Assembly: GCF_004114425.1 (NCBI RefSeq)
Contig: NZ_RDQF01000003.1
Span: 1 to 64,000 of the forward strand
Reading direction: 5' to 3'
From: Bradyrhizobium vignae
GTDB lineage: Bacteria > Pseudomonadota > Alphaproteobacteria > Rhizobiales > Xanthobacteraceae
Length of the DNA stretch: 64,000 bases
Part shown: positions 27,720 to 36,278 of the stretch, piece by piece
Layout of the letters: every line of letters starts with the position of its first letter
Numbering within the stretch: position 1 is the first letter of the stretch
The notes under the pieces: generated by a model
Seen by the model: only the letters and a program-made list of their open reading frames with translations
Told to the model about the DNA's origin: nothing
Databases searched by the model: none
Position numbers and translations under genes: made by a program

Positions 27720-27930
27720 GTCGGTCTCCTCGCGGCCTTGCGATAAACTTTGCGCGAACATTCGAAAAAGACAATGGCAATCCGCAGGGAACGGTTCAAG
27801 GGCCGATCAGCGGTATCCTTGTCATGCCCCCGTTTCCTTGCAATCGTATTCAACCTCCCTGCATAAGAAGAATCACGCGGCGTCTGCTGGCGCTCGATCG
27901 CCGCAACCTCGTCTAGGCACAGAAGGCGTG

Positions 27931-28773
27931 ATGCCCTTCCTTCTCATCGACTTTCCCTCGTTCAGCCCAATCGCGCTCCAGATCGGGCCGTTTGCGATCC
28001 GCTGGTACGCGCTTGGCTATATCTGCGGGATCACGATCGGCTGGCTCTATGCCCGCGCACTGATCAAGAACGACAGGCTGTGGGCCGGCTCATCGCCGAT
28101 CAGCCTGGTGCAGATCGACGATTTCATCTTGTGGGTGACGCTCGGCATCATCGTCGGTGGCCGCAGCGGTTATGTCCTGTTCTACAATCTGCCCTTCTTC
28201 ATCGAGCACCCGGCCGCCATCTTCAAATTGTGGGAAGGCGGCATGTCCTTCCACGGCGGCTTCCTCGGTTGCGTCGTCGCAGTGATGTGGTTCGCCCGGA
28301 AGAACGGCATCTCGATCCTGTCGCTCGGCGACATCACCTGCGGCGTTGCGCCGATCGGGATTTTCCTGGTGCGGCTGACGAACTTCATCAACGGCGAATT
28401 GTGGGGCCGCGCTGCCGATCCCAGCCTGCCCTGGGCCATGATCTTTCCGACCGGCGGCGACGTGCCGCGCCATCCGAGCCAGCTCTACGAGGCGGGCATG
28501 GAGGGGCTGCTGCTGTTCGCCGTGCTCGCCGTGATGATCCGCCGCGGCGCGTTGAAGCGGCCGGGGCTCATCCTCGGCAGCTTCATCCTGATCTACGGCT
28601 TGACCCGGATCATCGGCGAGCACTTCCGCGAGCCGGACGCCCAGCTCGGCTACCTCTGGGGCGGATTAACCATGGGCATGCTGTTGTCGATCCCGATGCT
28701 TATCGTCGGCCTCATACTTATTGTATTGGCAGTGCGGCGCGGTGCGCCGAAGCCGATCGAGGCCGTTCATTAA
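27931..28773 (+). CDS. lgt: Prolipoprotein diacylglyceryl transferase
   Basis: 280 residues, seven transmembrane helices. It moves a diacylglyceryl group to the lipobox cysteine of prolipoproteins, the first maturation step before LspA, encoded 33 kb away. The Lgt signature is [14 protein letters not shown], the catalytic His-Gly pair lies in [10 protein letters not shown], and [12 protein letters not shown] is the other conserved arm. The ATG at 27931 follows AGAAGGC. The next gene begins 21 bases downstream, so lgt, midA and pgeF form an operon. Confidence 0.96.
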   Translation: MPFLLIDFPSFSPIALQIGPFAIRWYALGYICGITIGWLYARALIKNDRLWAGSSPISLVQIDDFILWVTLGIIVGGRSGYVLFYNLPFFIEHPAAIFKLWEGGMSFHGGFLGCVVAVMWFARKNGISILSLGDITCGVAPIGIFLVRLTNFINGELWGRAADPSLPWAMIFPTGGDVPRHPSQLYEAGMEGLLLFAVLAVMIRRGALKRPGLILGSFILIYGLTRIIGEHFREPDAQLGYLWGGLTMGMLLSIPMLIVGLILIVLAVRRGAPKPIEAVH

Positions 28774-28794
28774 TTCATTTCGAGAAAGCACGCC

Positions 28795-29913
28795 GTGACC
28801 GACCAGCCGCTCCTCAACGAGATCAAGGCGCTGATCAAATCCTCAGGGCCCATGCCGGTCTGGCGGTACATGGAACTGTGCCTGATGCATCCGCGCTACG
28901 GCTATTACGTCTCGCGCGATCCGCTCGGGCGCGAGGGCGATTTCACCACCGCGCCCGAGGTCAGCCAGATGTTCGGCGAGCTCCTGGGCCTGTGGACCGC
29001 CTCGGTGTGGAAGCAGATGGGCTCGCCGCAATTCCTGCGGCTGATCGAGCTCGGGCCCGGCCGCGGCACCATGATGGCCGATGCGCTGCGCGCATTGCGC
29101 GTGCTGCCGCCGCTCTACCAGGCGCTTCACATCCACTTGGTCGAGGTCAATCCCGTCTTGCGCGAACGGCAGAGCGCGACGCTGGCCAACGTGCGCAACA
29201 TCGCCTGGCACGACAGCATCGACGAGGTGCCGGAGGGACCTAGCATCATCCTCGCCAACGAATATTTCGACGTGCTGCCGATCCATCAGATGATCCGCCA
29301 CGAAAACGGCTGGCACGAGCGCGTCATCGAGATCGATCCCAACGGAAGGCTTCAGTTCGGCGCGGCGCCCGAGCCGACGCCACGCTTCGACGTGCTGCTG
29401 CCGCCCTTGGTGCGCGCCGCGCCCATAGGGGCCGTATTCGAATGGCGGCCCGACGGCGAAATCATGAAGCTCGCCACGCGCGTGCGCGACCAGGACGGCG
29501 CGGCGCTGATCATCGACTACGGCCATCTGCGCAGCGATGCCGGCGACACCTTCCAGGCCATCGCGCGCCACACCTTCGCCGATCCCTTGAAGGCGCCGGG
29601 CCAGGCCGACGTCACCGCGCATGTCGACTTCCAGGCGCTGGTGCGCGCGGCCGAGGATGTCGGCGCCCGCGTGCACGGCCCGGTGACGCAAGGCGATTTC
29701 CTGAAGCGGATCGGCATCGACACCCGCGCCGCCGCCCTGATGCAGAAGGCGGCGCCGGAGGTGGCTACCGACATTTCGGTGGCACTCAAGCGCCTGACTG
29801 ATACCGGGCGTGGCGGCATGGGCTCGATGTTCAAGGTGCTCGGCATCTCCGAGCCGCGGCTATCGGGCCTTGCCGGCCTCAGCGATCTCGAACACGCAGG
29901 AGAGGCCTCATGA
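28795..29913 (+). CDS. MidA/NDUFAF7-type SAM-dependent methyltransferase
   Basis: 372 residues of the PF02636 family. The SAM loop is ELGPGRGTMMADALRAL and the C-side has LIIDYGHLRSDAGDTFQAI. The human homologue NDUFAF7 dimethylates an arginine of complex I subunit NDUFS2; bacterial members have unproven targets, and complex I is a fair candidate. The GTG at 28795 has GAGAAAG eight bases upstream. Its stop overlaps pgeF by four bases (ATGA). Confidence 0.88.
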   Translation: MTDQPLLNEIKALIKSSGPMPVWRYMELCLMHPRYGYYVSRDPLGREGDFTTAPEVSQMFGELLGLWTASVWKQMGSPQFLRLIELGPGRGTMMADALRALRVLPPLYQALHIHLVEVNPVLRERQSATLANVRNIAWHDSIDEVPEGPSIILANEYFDVLPIHQMIRHENGWHERVIEIDPNGRLQFGAAPEPTPRFDVLLPPLVRAAPIGAVFEWRPDGEIMKLATRVRDQDGAALIIDYGHLRSDAGDTFQAIARHTFADPLKAPGQADVTAHVDFQALVRAAEDVGARVHGPVTQGDFLKRIGIDTRAAALMQKAAPEVATDISVALKRLTDTGRGGMGSMFKVLGISEPRLSGLAGLSDLEHAGEAS

Positions 29914-30677
29914 CGATTGCTTCCTCGCTGCTGTCAGCCGTGCCCGGCCTGCGCCATGCCTTCTTCACCCGCGAGGGCGGCGTCTCCGGTGGCATTTATT
30001 GTGCGCTGAACGGCGGGCTCGGCTCCAACGACGATCAGGCGCTGGTCGCCGAGAACCGCCGCCGCATGGCCGAACATGTCGGCGTCGCGCCCGAACGCTT
30101 CCTCAGCCTGCACCAGATCCATTCGCCCGACGTGCTCGTGGCTGACGCGCCGTGGCCGAACGGGCCGCGGCCGAGGGGCGATGCGCTGGTGACGAAGACG
30201 CCCGGCATCGCGCTCGGCGTCTCCACCGCCGATTGCGGGCCGGTGCTGTTCGTCGATCCCAATGCACGCGTGATCGGCGGCGCCCATGCCGGCTGGAAGG
30301 GCGCGCTGTCAGGCGTGCTGGAAGCAACGATCTCGGCGATGGAGCAACTCGGCGCCACGCGCGGCGGTATCATTGCCGCGATTGGCCCCTTGATCCGGCA
30401 GGACAGCTACGAGGTCGGCAACGAGTTCGTCGCGCGCTTCATCGAGGCGGACGCGGACAACGCGGTGTTCTTCATCCCGTCGGTGCGCGAGGGCCACGCG
30501 ATGTTCGATCTCGCCGGCTTCATCCGCAAGCGGCTGGAAGCCGCCGGCATCCTGATGATCGACGATCTCGGGCTCGACACCTACGCCGACGAACGTTTCT
30601 TCAGCTACCGCCGCTCGGTGCATCGCAAGGAGCCGGATTACGGCCGCCACGTTCACGCGATCGCGCTCGAGGGCTGA
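29910..30677 (+). CDS. pgeF: Peptidoglycan editing factor PgeF (laccase-domain)
   Basis: 255 residues. The zinc site is kept: His in LSLHQIHS, Cys in GVSTADCGPVLFVD and His in GGAHAGWKGALSG. PgeF removes L-Ser mistakenly built into the peptide stem in place of L-Ala. The family was earlier named polyphenol oxidase or YfiH. AGGAGAGG precedes the ATG within the end of midA. Third gene of the lgt operon; repeat D follows its stop. Confidence 0.93.
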   Translation: MTIASSLLSAVPGLRHAFFTREGGVSGGIYCALNGGLGSNDDQALVAENRRRMAEHVGVAPERFLSLHQIHSPDVLVADAPWPNGPRPRGDALVTKTPGIALGVSTADCGPVLFVDPNARVIGGAHAGWKGALSGVLEATISAMEQLGATRGGIIAAIGPLIRQDSYEVGNEFVARFIEADADNAVFFIPSVREGHAMFDLAGFIRKRLEAAGILMIDDLGLDTYADERFFSYRRSVHRKEPDYGRHVHAIALEG

Positions 30678-30680
30678 GGG

Positions 30681-30862
30681 CCCGTGCTCCCGGACGCGGC
30701 GCAGCACGCAAGTGATGCGGCCGCTGAGCCGGGGCCCATGTCTCTGCAATCTCGATTCTCTGCAATCTCGATTCTCTGCAATCTCGATCTCGGCGCCAAT
30801 CTCGTGTCCCGGCTCAGCGCAGCGGCACTACGCGCCGCAGCGCGTCCGGGACACGAGAAGCT
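30681..30862. repeat. Repeat family D with an internal tandem repeat
   Basis: GCTCCCGGACGCGGCGCAGC at the left and GCAGCGCGTCCGGGACACG at the right are the family D arms. Between them TCTCTGCAATCTCGA occurs three times in a row (30741-30787) with a 16-base period. Other family D copies are near 38757, 45353 and 56983, and none of them has the tandem core. Confidence 0.75.
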
Positions 30863-30968
30863 TCCATGTGACGCAAACCAGGGTGGCAATACCCCATTTC
30901 CTTCGGCCCCCTTTTGTGTCGCCTCCGCCCTAGACGTTAATGCGTTTTAACGATATCGCTGCCCTCCA

Positions 30969-31604
30969 ATGAGGGAAGCGTCATCTTTTCTGCGCCGCGC
31001 GGGTTCGCGCGTGCTGGCGGTCATGCTGCTGGCGTCTGCGACCGCACTTGGCGGCTGCGCCGGTGGCGGCGGCAGTGCCGCCAACTCCTATGCAATGGCG
31101 CCGAGCACCGGCTCGGGTGCGACGGTGGCGTTCGAATCGATCGACGGGCCGCCGCCGCAAGTGTTCGACCGCATGGTCGGCGTGCTCGACAGCGAATCCA
31201 AGCTACGCAGCCTGTCCGTCGTCTCCCGCGAGGGCACGGCCGCCTACCGCGTGCGCAGCTACCTCTCCGCCCAGGTCGTCCGCGGCAGGACCGTGATCGC
31301 CTGGGTCTGGGACGTCTATGACGCCAATCAGCAACGGGCACTGCGCCTGTCCGGCGAGGAACCGACCTCGGCCAAGGGTGGTCGCGACGCGACACGTGAT
31401 GCTTGGGCGGCCGCCGACGACCTGGTACTGCGGAAGATCGCCCAGGCCGGATTCAGCGGACTTTCCAACATGATCAACGGAACGCCGGATGCACCGGGCG
31501 CGGCTCCCGGCCTCCGGGGGCCGGCGGTCGCGAGCGTGATCCAGCAGCCGCCAGCGTCGGACATGCCGGCCTCGGCCCTCGGCTATGCCGATGACCCCCG
31601 CTAA
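30969..31604 (+). CDS. Lipoprotein of unknown function
   Basis: 211 residues. The leader RRAGSRVLAVMLLASATALG ends in a lipobox LGGC, so Lgt and LspA should modify Cys29 or so. The mature part holds a small alpha+beta domain (FESIDGPPPQVFDRMVGVL; AAYRVRSYLSAQVVRGRTV; IAWVWDVYD) and a Pro/Ala-rich end. The same domain is seen in many rhizobial lipoproteins with no assigned role. The start at 30969 is supported by the signal peptide. Upstream is repeat D, and downstream lies prs. Confidence 0.78.
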   Translation: MREASSFLRRAGSRVLAVMLLASATALGGCAGGGGSAANSYAMAPSTGSGATVAFESIDGPPPQVFDRMVGVLDSESKLRSLSVVSREGTAAYRVRSYLSAQVVRGRTVIAWVWDVYDANQQRALRLSGEEPTSAKGGRDATRDAWAAADDLVLRKIAQAGFSGLSNMINGTPDAPGAAPGLRGPAVASVIQQPPASDMPASALGYADDPR

Positions 31605-31789
31605 ACCACGGGCTCAAGTCACGGCCAAGCCGTTGGCCCGACTCGGGATTTTCGCAGGGAAAACTGTAGCATCCCGGGTTGCCATTCGAGCCCCCGGCCT
31701 GATATTTCCTCGCCCGTCGTAACCGTGCTGCCTGTGGGTATTTTCTGATGTTGAACGTCGTATCCAGCAAAGCGCGGGAGGAAACGTCC

Positions 31790-32743
31790 ATGTCGGCCAA
31801 AAACGGCTCCATCAAGCTCGTCGCCGGCAACTCCAACCCGGCTCTCGCCCAGGCGATCGCGCAAGGCCTGGACATGCCGCTGACCAAGGCGGTGGTGCGG
31901 CGCTTCGCCGACATGGAGATCTTTGTCGAGGTTCAGGAGAACATCCGCGGCTCGGACGCCTTCATCATCCAGTCGACGTCGTTCCCGGCGAACGACAATC
32001 TGATGGAGCTGCTGATCATCACCGACGCGCTGCGCCGCTCCTCGGCGCGCCGCATCACCGCGGTGATCCCTTATTTCGGCTATGCCAGGCAGGACCGCCG
32101 TTCCGGCTCGCGCACGCCGATCTCGGCCAAGCTCGTGGCCAATCTGATCACCCATGCCGGTGTCGACCGCGTCATGACGCTCGACCTGCATGCCGGCCAG
32201 ATCCAGGGCTTCTTCGATATCCCGACCGACAATTTGTTCGCCGCCCCCCTGATGGTGCGCGACATCCGCGAACGTTTCGACCTCGGCAAGGTGATGGTGG
32301 TCTCGCCCGACGTCGGCGGCGTGGCCCGCGCCCGTGGCCTTGCCAAGCGCATCAACACCCCGCTCGCGATCGTCGACAAGCGCCGCGAGCGTCCGGGCGA
32401 ATCCGAAGTCATGAACGTGATCGGCGATGTCTCCGGCTACAGCTGCATCCTGGTCGACGACATCGTCGATTCCGGCGGCACGCTGGTGAACGCGGCCGAC
32501 GCGCTGATCGCGAAGGGTGCCAAGGACGTCTACGCCTACATCACCCATGGCGTTCTCTCCGGCGGCGCGGCCGCGCGCATCTCCGGCTCGAAGCTGAAGG
32601 AGCTGGTGATCACCGATTCGATCCTGCCGACCGAGGCGGTGACCAAGGCGCCGAACATCCGCACCCTGCCGATCGCCAGCCTGATCTCGGATGCGATCGC
32701 GCGCACCGCTGCGGAAGAGTCGGTGTCGAGCCTGTTCGACTGA
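31790..32743 (+). CDS. prs: Ribose-phosphate pyrophosphokinase
   Basis: 317 residues. It makes PRPP from ribose 5-phosphate and ATP for nucleotide, histidine, tryptophan and NAD synthesis. Flexible-loop and site residues: [38 protein letters not shown] and the PRPP loop [24 protein letters not shown] lies seven bases before the ATG at 31790. A longer frame to 31748 lacks a ribosome site. In many bacteria prs stands near rplY-pth, and here it is 4.6 kb away. Confidence 0.97.
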   Translation: MSAKNGSIKLVAGNSNPALAQAIAQGLDMPLTKAVVRRFADMEIFVEVQENIRGSDAFIIQSTSFPANDNLMELLIITDALRRSSARRITAVIPYFGYARQDRRSGSRTPISAKLVANLITHAGVDRVMTLDLHAGQIQGFFDIPTDNLFAAPLMVRDIRERFDLGKVMVVSPDVGGVARARGLAKRINTPLAIVDKRRERPGESEVMNVIGDVSGYSCILVDDIVDSGGTLVNAADALIAKGAKDVYAYITHGVLSGGAAARISGSKLKELVITDSILPTEAVTKAPNIRTLPIASLISDAIARTAAEESVSSLFD

Positions 32744-32813
32744 TTTTTCGCCCCCTCCCGCTTGCCGAGAGAGGCGAGATTACCCCGCCACCCAGGTTAG
32801 CCTGCTCACCAGA

Positions 32814-33281
32814 TTGCCTGCGCCTTCCGCGCCCGCCCCACAGCTCTCCAGCGGCTCGGTGGCGCTGTTCCGCGACGACAATTGGAGCAGCCAGCGCTTC
32901 GACCTCAGCACCGGCGATTTCGTGCCGAACCAGCGTCAGCGGCTCCAATCATTCACGTTCGACCAGGCCACCTTCGTCGCGTTCAACCTGCCGGTCGGCA
33001 CTGTGATGTCGTTGATGGATAACGTGACGTCGGGCCCTGCCGGCAAGACTGTGGCGGACCTCAGCGGCTGCGGCCGCTGCGTCGATCTGGTCGGCACCGG
33101 CAAGACCGAGGCTGTCGACCTGCGCGCCGTCAACATGAACGATTGCGTCTCGTCGTTCTTCTGGCCGGAGGTCGACCTCAATCTCGGCGCCATCGAGCTG
33201 TTCGACGACGCCGGCAGCTTCGCCAGCAGCACCACGGTGAACATCGATTCAACACCGCTGAGCAATACCAAGGCGGCGTGA
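32814..33281 (+). CDS. Beta/gamma-crystallin-like protein, start unclear, possibly truncated
   Basis: About 155 residues from a TTG at 32814, or fewer from a GTG at 32859. Two Greek-key-like motifs are visible: VALFRDDNWSSQRFDL near the start and GAIELFDDAGSFASSTTV near the end, the F-x4-W/F-x-S pattern of beta/gamma-crystallins. A cysteine pair (SGCGRCVDL) lies between. There is no signal peptide, no ribosome site and no ATG in frame until well inside. The frame opens inside prs, suggesting that the original 5' end was lost. A terminator follows at 33294. Confidence 0.4.
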   Translation: MPAPSAPAPQLSSGSVALFRDDNWSSQRFDLSTGDFVPNQRQRLQSFTFDQATFVAFNLPVGTVMSLMDNVTSGPAGKTVADLSGCGRCVDLVGTGKTEAVDLRAVNMNDCVSSFFWPEVDLNLGAIELFDDAGSFASSTTVNIDSTPLSNTKAA

Positions 33282-33293
33282 TCCCATGACAAG

Positions 33294-33325
33294 TCGGTCG
33301 GCCTCCATGGCCGACCGATTTGCTT
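33294..33325 (+). terminator. Likely rho-independent terminator
   Basis: Perfect ten-base stem TCGGTCGGCC / GGCCGACCGA, five-base loop, followed by TTTGCTTGT. It lies 13 bases after the crystallin-like stop and could end the prs transcript. Confidence 0.6.
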
Positions 33326-33420
33326 GTATCTGCACCCTGGTCATTCCAGGGCGCGGCAACAGAGCCCCCGGACTCTCGAGAGTCCGGGTCTCGCTGCAAG
33401 AACGCTGACGGCTCTTCGAC

Positions 33421-33981
33421 TTATCCCACGATCCCCGCCGCGACCTGGCCGCGCAGGCGCTCCAGGCCGTGCAACGTCTCGGCGCAGGCTGCCGCGACCT
33501 CGACGCCCTTGATCGCAAAATGCTTGCGGAAGAAGTCGTAGTGCACCTCGGTCTCGTGGAATTGCTGCGGCGTCAGCACCGCCGAGAACACCGGCACCTC
33601 GGTGCGGAGCTGCACATCCATCAGCGCCTTGATCACGGTGTCCGCGACGAATTCGTGGCGATAGATGCCGCCGTCGACGACGAGACCGGCGGCGACGATC
33701 GCGGTGTAGCGCCGCGTCTTGGCGAGGACCTGGGCGTGCAGCGGAATCTCGAACGAGCCCGGCACCTCGAACACGTCGACATGTGTGAGGTGCCGCGCCT
33801 CCGCCTCCTTCAGGAAGGCGATGCGGGCCTCCGCGACCACATCGCGGTGCCAGCAGGCCTGCACGAAGGCCACCCGCTGCGGCTTTGCGAAGCGCGGATG
33901 CTCCGGCACCGGGTCCTGGGGAACCGGCGGTCGAGTGGGCTGGGACGTTTCGGTTTGGGGATCTTGCAACATCTGATTCAT
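33421..33981 (-). CDS. ribH: 6,7-dimethyl-8-ribityllumazine synthase (RibH2 type)
   Basis: 186 residues. It joins the pyrimidinedione to the four-carbon phosphate in riboflavin synthesis. The fold motifs are AFVQACWHRDVVAEARIAFL, DVFEVPGSFEIPLHAQVLA, and the catalytic His in GGIYRHEFVAD. The opening QACWHRD rather than the canonical F-N form, plus a Pro-rich N-terminal extension, matches RibH2 of Brucella and Mesorhizobium, which is decameric and sits under an FMN riboswitch. The same riboswitch is present here. The ATG at 33981 follows GAGGAAAGCC. Other rib genes of the main operon are absent. Confidence 0.93.
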   Translation of the reverse strand: MNQMLQDPQTETSQPTRPPVPQDPVPEHPRFAKPQRVAFVQACWHRDVVAEARIAFLKEAEARHLTHVDVFEVPGSFEIPLHAQVLAKTRRYTAIVAAGLVVDGGIYRHEFVADTVIKALMDVQLRTEVPVFSAVLTPQQFHETEVHYDFFRKHFAIKGVEVAAACAETLHGLERLRGQVAAGIVG

Positions 33982-34029
33982 GGCTTTCCTCGGTTTAAGG
34001 ACCAGAATCAGGGCACACGGAACGACAAA

Positions 34030-34053
34030 CAGCCGCATCTTGCGATGCGTCTG
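34030..34053 (-). promoter_or_regulatory. Hairpin of the FMN riboswitch expression platform
   Basis: On the minus strand CAG-A-CGCATC / GATGCG-G-CTG around GCAA, followed by TTTGTCGTT. It resembles a weak intrinsic terminator between the aptamer and the ribH start. Confidence 0.55.
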
Positions 34054-34062
34054 CCACCGACC

Positions 34063-34213
34063 GTTCTCTTTCATCCGGACTTTGACCGTCGGCTTCGGAG
34101 TTGCACCGAATCTGCTGACCCTTCCCTTCGGGATGACCCTCACGGAAGGCGCTCGCGGGCTTGGGCCTTTCGGCCCTTACCGCCGGTGGGGACTTTCACC
34201 CCGCCCTGAGAAC
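34063..34213 (-). promoter_or_regulatory. FMN riboswitch (RFN element)
   Basis: On the minus strand the conserved RFN parts appear in order: GTTCTCAGGGCGGGGTGAAA, ACCGGCGGTAAGGGC, AGCCCGCGAGCGC, CAGATTCGGTGCAACTCCG, AAGCCGACGGTCAAAGTCCG and GATGAAAGAGAAC, with GTTCTC and GAGAAC closing helix P1. It binds FMN and should turn ribH down when flavin is plentiful. The distance to the start is 82 bases. Confidence 0.95.
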
Positions 34214-34625
34214 ATCGGCCGCCCGGGATTGAGCGACCTGGCTGGAACTATGCCGCCGGTCGGGGGCAGCAAGCAAGCGTGTTCCGCAGCCCAAAACCGC
34301 ATGGTCCCATGCTGCAGGGGCGGTGCGCCCCCTCGCACAGCGGAATTAGCGACTGGGGGTTTTCGGGAATCCGATTCCGATTTGTTCTCATTCGTTAACA
34401 ATTGTGGCCGAGATCAGCTGTGGACGAACGAGTCCTGGCTTGTGGACGGACTCGGGACCCAGTTGCGCAGATTCCGCAAATCACATCAGTTGATCCGCGA
34501 CAGGCCGCGCCGATCGGAAGGAGATTGCGAAAGCGACTCCCGAGATCGACGACGTTAGGGGAGCGCGCGCCGGACCCAACCGCGTGCGTATCAAAGACAA
34601 CAAGAAGGCAAGAGGTCGAGACGGC
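34214..34625. other. 412-base region between the riboswitch and the ybjN-like gene
   Basis: It must hold the ribH promoter (minus) and the ybjN promoter (plus). Two adjacent hairpins, GCATGGTCCCATGC (about 34300) and GGGGCGGTGCGCCCC (about 34318), are visible. The AT-rich stretch around 34375-34405 (TTGTTCTCATTCGTTAACAA) is the best plus-strand promoter area. No coding frame or known RNA family was recognised. Confidence 0.35.
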
Positions 34626-35126
34626 ATGTCCCTGCTCGAAGGCACTACCGATTCCAGAAGCCATCCGCTCGCGGTGGTCGAGGATATCGCTGCCAGCAAC
34701 AACTGGCCGTTCGAACGCTCTGGCGAAGACGAACTCACGATTGTCTCAAAGGGACAATGGACCGATTACCAGCTCTCCTTCACCTGGATGGCCGAGATCG
34801 AGGCGCTGCATCTGGCGTGTGCCTTCGACATGAAAATTCCGCTGCCGCGGCGAAGCGAGGTGCAGCGGCTCGTCGCCGCCGTGAACGAGCAGCTGTGGGT
34901 CGGCCATTTCGATTTGTGGACCAACACCGGCTTGATCATGCACCGCCAGGCTCTGGTGCTGCCGGGCGGCCTCACCGCCTCGACCGCGCAATGCGAGGCC
35001 ATGCTCGCCGGCGCCATTCACGCCTGCGAGCGCTACTTCCCGGCGTTCCAGTTCGTGGTGTGGGCCGGCAAGACCACCGCGGAGGCCATGGACGCGGCGA
35101 TGTTCGACACGGTGGGCGAGGCGTAG
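34626..35126 (+). CDS. YbjN-domain protein
   Basis: 166 residues. The YbjN fold resembles the type III secretion chaperone fold: SNNWPFERSGEDELTIVSKG, a long strand pair (DYQLSFTWMAEIEALHLACA) and LWVGHFDLWTNTGLIMHRQA. YbjN proteins affect motility and stress phenotypes when changed; their molecular role is unknown. The gene precedes proC on the same strand across a 218-base repeat. The start at 34626 was chosen at the domain edge; an in-frame GTG at 34584 is possible. Confidence 0.85.
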   Translation: MSLLEGTTDSRSHPLAVVEDIAASNNWPFERSGEDELTIVSKGQWTDYQLSFTWMAEIEALHLACAFDMKIPLPRRSEVQRLVAAVNEQLWVGHFDLWTNTGLIMHRQALVLPGGLTASTAQCEAMLAGAIHACERYFPAFQFVVWAGKTTAEAMDAAMFDTVGEA

Positions 35127-35157
35127 GGGTCTTGAGGGAGCCGCCGCCCCCTCCCCG

Positions 35158-35331
35158 CGTCGTCCCGGACAAGCGCGCCTAAAGCGCGCGCAGATCCGGA
35201 GTCCATACCGCGTGATGTCCCTTGTGGCACGCGGCTTGTTGCCAACACCTCCATCCACTAGAACCAGTCGTGGTTATGGGTCCCGGCCCCCCGCGCGCAA
35301 TTGCGCGCTAGGCCGGGACGACACCGAGCTT
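35158..35331. repeat. Palindromic repeat, family E (GTCCCGGACAAGCGCG type)
   Basis: TCGTCCCGGACAAGCGCGCC and GCGCGCAGATCCGGAGTCC at the left; GTTATGGGTCCCGGCC and GCGCTAGGCCGGGACGAC at the right. Related to 36691-36843. Confidence 0.65.
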
Positions 35332-35344
35332 GTGGTGATCACCG

Positions 35345-36169
35345 ATGGCAAACAACACCCTCCAAAACATCACCGGCACCATCCTGCTCGCCGGCGCCGG
35401 CAAGATGGGCGGCGCGATGCTGACGGGATGGCTCGCGGGCGGACTCGATCCGCGCCGCGTTGCGGTGATCGATCCGCACGTTGCGCCCGAGATCTCCGCG
35501 CTGGCCGCCAAGGGCGTCGTGCTCAATCCTGACGCGGCGACCGCGGGCGCGATCGACACGCTGGTCGTCGCGGTGAAGCCGCAGATGTTCCGCGAGGCCG
35601 GCGCCAAGCTGAAGCCGTTCGTCTCGGACAAGACCTCGGTGGTCTCGATCATGGCGGGCACCACGATCGCCTCGCTTGAAGAGGTCTGCGGCGGCGCCGT
35701 GGTGCGCGCGATGCCGAACACGCCGGCCGCGATCGGCCGCGGCATCACCGTTGCCGTCGCGGCGAAGAACGTCAGCCCCGCGCAGCGCGCGGTGGCTGAT
35801 GCGCTGCTGCGCGCCACCGGCTCGGTGGAATGGGTCGAGGATGAAGGATTGATGGACGCGGTGACGGCCGTCTCCGGCTCGGGACCGGCCTATGTCTTCC
35901 TGCTCGCCGAGGAGCTGGCGCGGGCCGGCGTCGAAGCGGGCTTGCCCGAGGCGCTGGCGACGAAGCTCGCCCGCGAAACCGTCACCGGCTCCGGCGAGCT
36001 GCTGCACCGCTCAGAGCTGCCCGCCAGCACGCTGCGCCAGAACGTCACCTCGCCCGGCGGCACCACGGCCGCGGCGCTCGGCGTGCTGATGGGCGAACCG
36101 GGGTTGCGCGATCTGATGATCCGCGCCATCGCGGCGGCGACGAAGCGGTCGAAGGAATTGGCGAAATAG
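35345..36169 (+). CDS. proC: Pyrroline-5-carboxylate reductase
   Basis: 274 residues. It makes proline from pyrroline-5-carboxylate using NAD(P)H. The Rossmann loop is ILLAGAGKMGGAMLTGWL; AMPNTPAAIGRGITV and the C-terminal signature GSGELLHRSELPASTLRQNV with SPGGTTAAAL complete the enzyme. The ATG at 35345 has no strong ribosome site; the protein start agrees with the family. It stands between two repeats. Confidence 0.95.
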   Translation: MANNTLQNITGTILLAGAGKMGGAMLTGWLAGGLDPRRVAVIDPHVAPEISALAAKGVVLNPDAATAGAIDTLVVAVKPQMFREAGAKLKPFVSDKTSVVSIMAGTTIASLEEVCGGAVVRAMPNTPAAIGRGITVAVAAKNVSPAQRAVADALLRATGSVEWVEDEGLMDAVTAVSGSGPAYVFLLAEELARAGVEAGLPEALATKLARETVTGSGELLHRSELPASTLRQNVTSPGGTTAAALGVLMGEPGLRDLMIRAIAAATKRSKELAK

Positions 36170-36173
36170 AAAA

Positions 36174-36278
36174 GTGCCGTAAGACGGGCAAAGCGAAAGC
36201 GTGCCCACCATTTCGATCGAGATTCGGGAAAGATGATGGGCACGGCGCTCCGCGCCTTTTGCCCGCCCTACGATTTCG
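36174..36278. repeat. Inverted repeat, family F
   Basis: GTAAGACGGGCAAAGCGAAA with GCGTGCCCACC faces GATGATGGGCACGGCGCTCC and TTTTGCCCGCCCTACGA. Lies between the convergent proC and thioesterase genes, overlapping the last codons of the latter. Confidence 0.7.

Noticed and set aside
30741..30787. Possible CRISPR-like array
   Set aside because: The three 15-16 base units are directly adjacent with no spacers, and no cas genes are present.
33982..34143. Extension of the ribH frame to an ATG at 34143
   Set aside because: The extension runs through the FMN aptamer; the ATG at 33981 with GAGGAAAGCC fits the family's start.
35222..35240. Sigma-54 promoter-like TGGCAC...TTG before proC
   Set aside because: The GG to GC spacing is wrong (GT stands where GC is needed), and the site is inside repeat E.
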